From NCBI GenBank assembly GCA_028698335.1, contig JAQVDP010000012.1:1-64000 (forward strand): 64,000 nucleotides of DNA, in the 5' to 3' direction. The position numbers were made by a program, and so were the translations under genes. This document shows, piece after piece, positions 63,991-64,000 of this stretch (its first letter is position 1; each line of letters starts with the position of its first letter). The notes beneath the pieces are model-generated. The model made no database searches. It saw only the letters and a program-made list of their open reading frames with translations, and had not been told where the DNA came from. This stretch comes from Nevskiales bacterium. GTDB taxonomy: Bacteria; Pseudomonadota; Gammaproteobacteria; Nevskiales; Nevskiaceae.

Positions 63991-64000
63991 GTACGGCGGC

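Overview
This is a GC-rich (roughly two thirds G+C) piece of a proteobacterial chromosome, most likely from a gammaproteobacterium. The call rests on gene content, not on a marker gene: ubiM, yheS, yjbQ, ychJ, rlmJ, pap, yajD, lhr and an ordered ybhGFSR set are all present, together with an actP/DUF4212 acetate-type transporter. Genes are tightly packed. Several gene pairs overlap by four bases (GTGA or ATGA), which points to translational coupling. No tRNA, rRNA, CRISPR array or prophage was seen.

Left edge (1-3.6 kb), the accessory part: the 3' end of an IS3-family element interrupts a TIR-domain gene. An orphan reading frame, a YajD-type HNH protein, a luciferase-like oxidoreductase and a Fic AMPylase follow. 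The Fic gene is preceded by five 12-bp-phased AACCGG elements. Then (4-12.8 kb) come a SYLF lipid-binding protein, membrane proteins, the ABC-F protein YheS, a GST, an ECF41 sigma factor module with its AhpD-like partner, YjbQ, and a DUF938-YchJ-DUF924 cluster.

13-27.7 kb holds the ubiquinone hydroxylase UbiM, a TauD-type dioxygenase, a SWIM-SNF2 helicase, a cupredoxin, a Fic homologue that has lost its catalytic motif, the YbhGFSR-type exporter and a YitT protein. 27.8-32.4 kb is a compact three-gene unit: an alpha/beta hydrolase, an exported protein broken by a one-base frameshift, and a membrane-anchored class 3 lipase. None of these three belongs to a well-characterised family as a whole.

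32.5-46.7 kb contains a secreted glutathione peroxidase, a renalase-like flavoprotein, the large helicase Lhr, an MscS channel, and a cell-surface locus. That locus has a 1238-residue subtilase with ten thrombospondin type 3 calcium repeats (exact 120-bp DNA period) and an unusual double C-terminal tail, next to two tandem lipoprotein esterases. 46.7-64 kb is mostly housekeeping: thiC under a TPP riboswitch, PAP2 phosphatase, HD-GYP phosphodiesterase, a GT39-type transferase, a SulP-STAS-cNMP transporter coupled to polyphosphate:AMP phosphotransferase, Amt with an unknown partner gene, NudE-like hydrolase, RlmJ, and ActP with its small subunit behind a pair of 13-bp direct repeats.

The most promising leads for something undescribed are the hydrolase/exported protein/lipase unit at 27.8-32.4 kb, the catalytically dead Fic protein at 20.8 kb, the iteron-like operator of the active Fic gene, and the double C-terminal tail of the subtilase.
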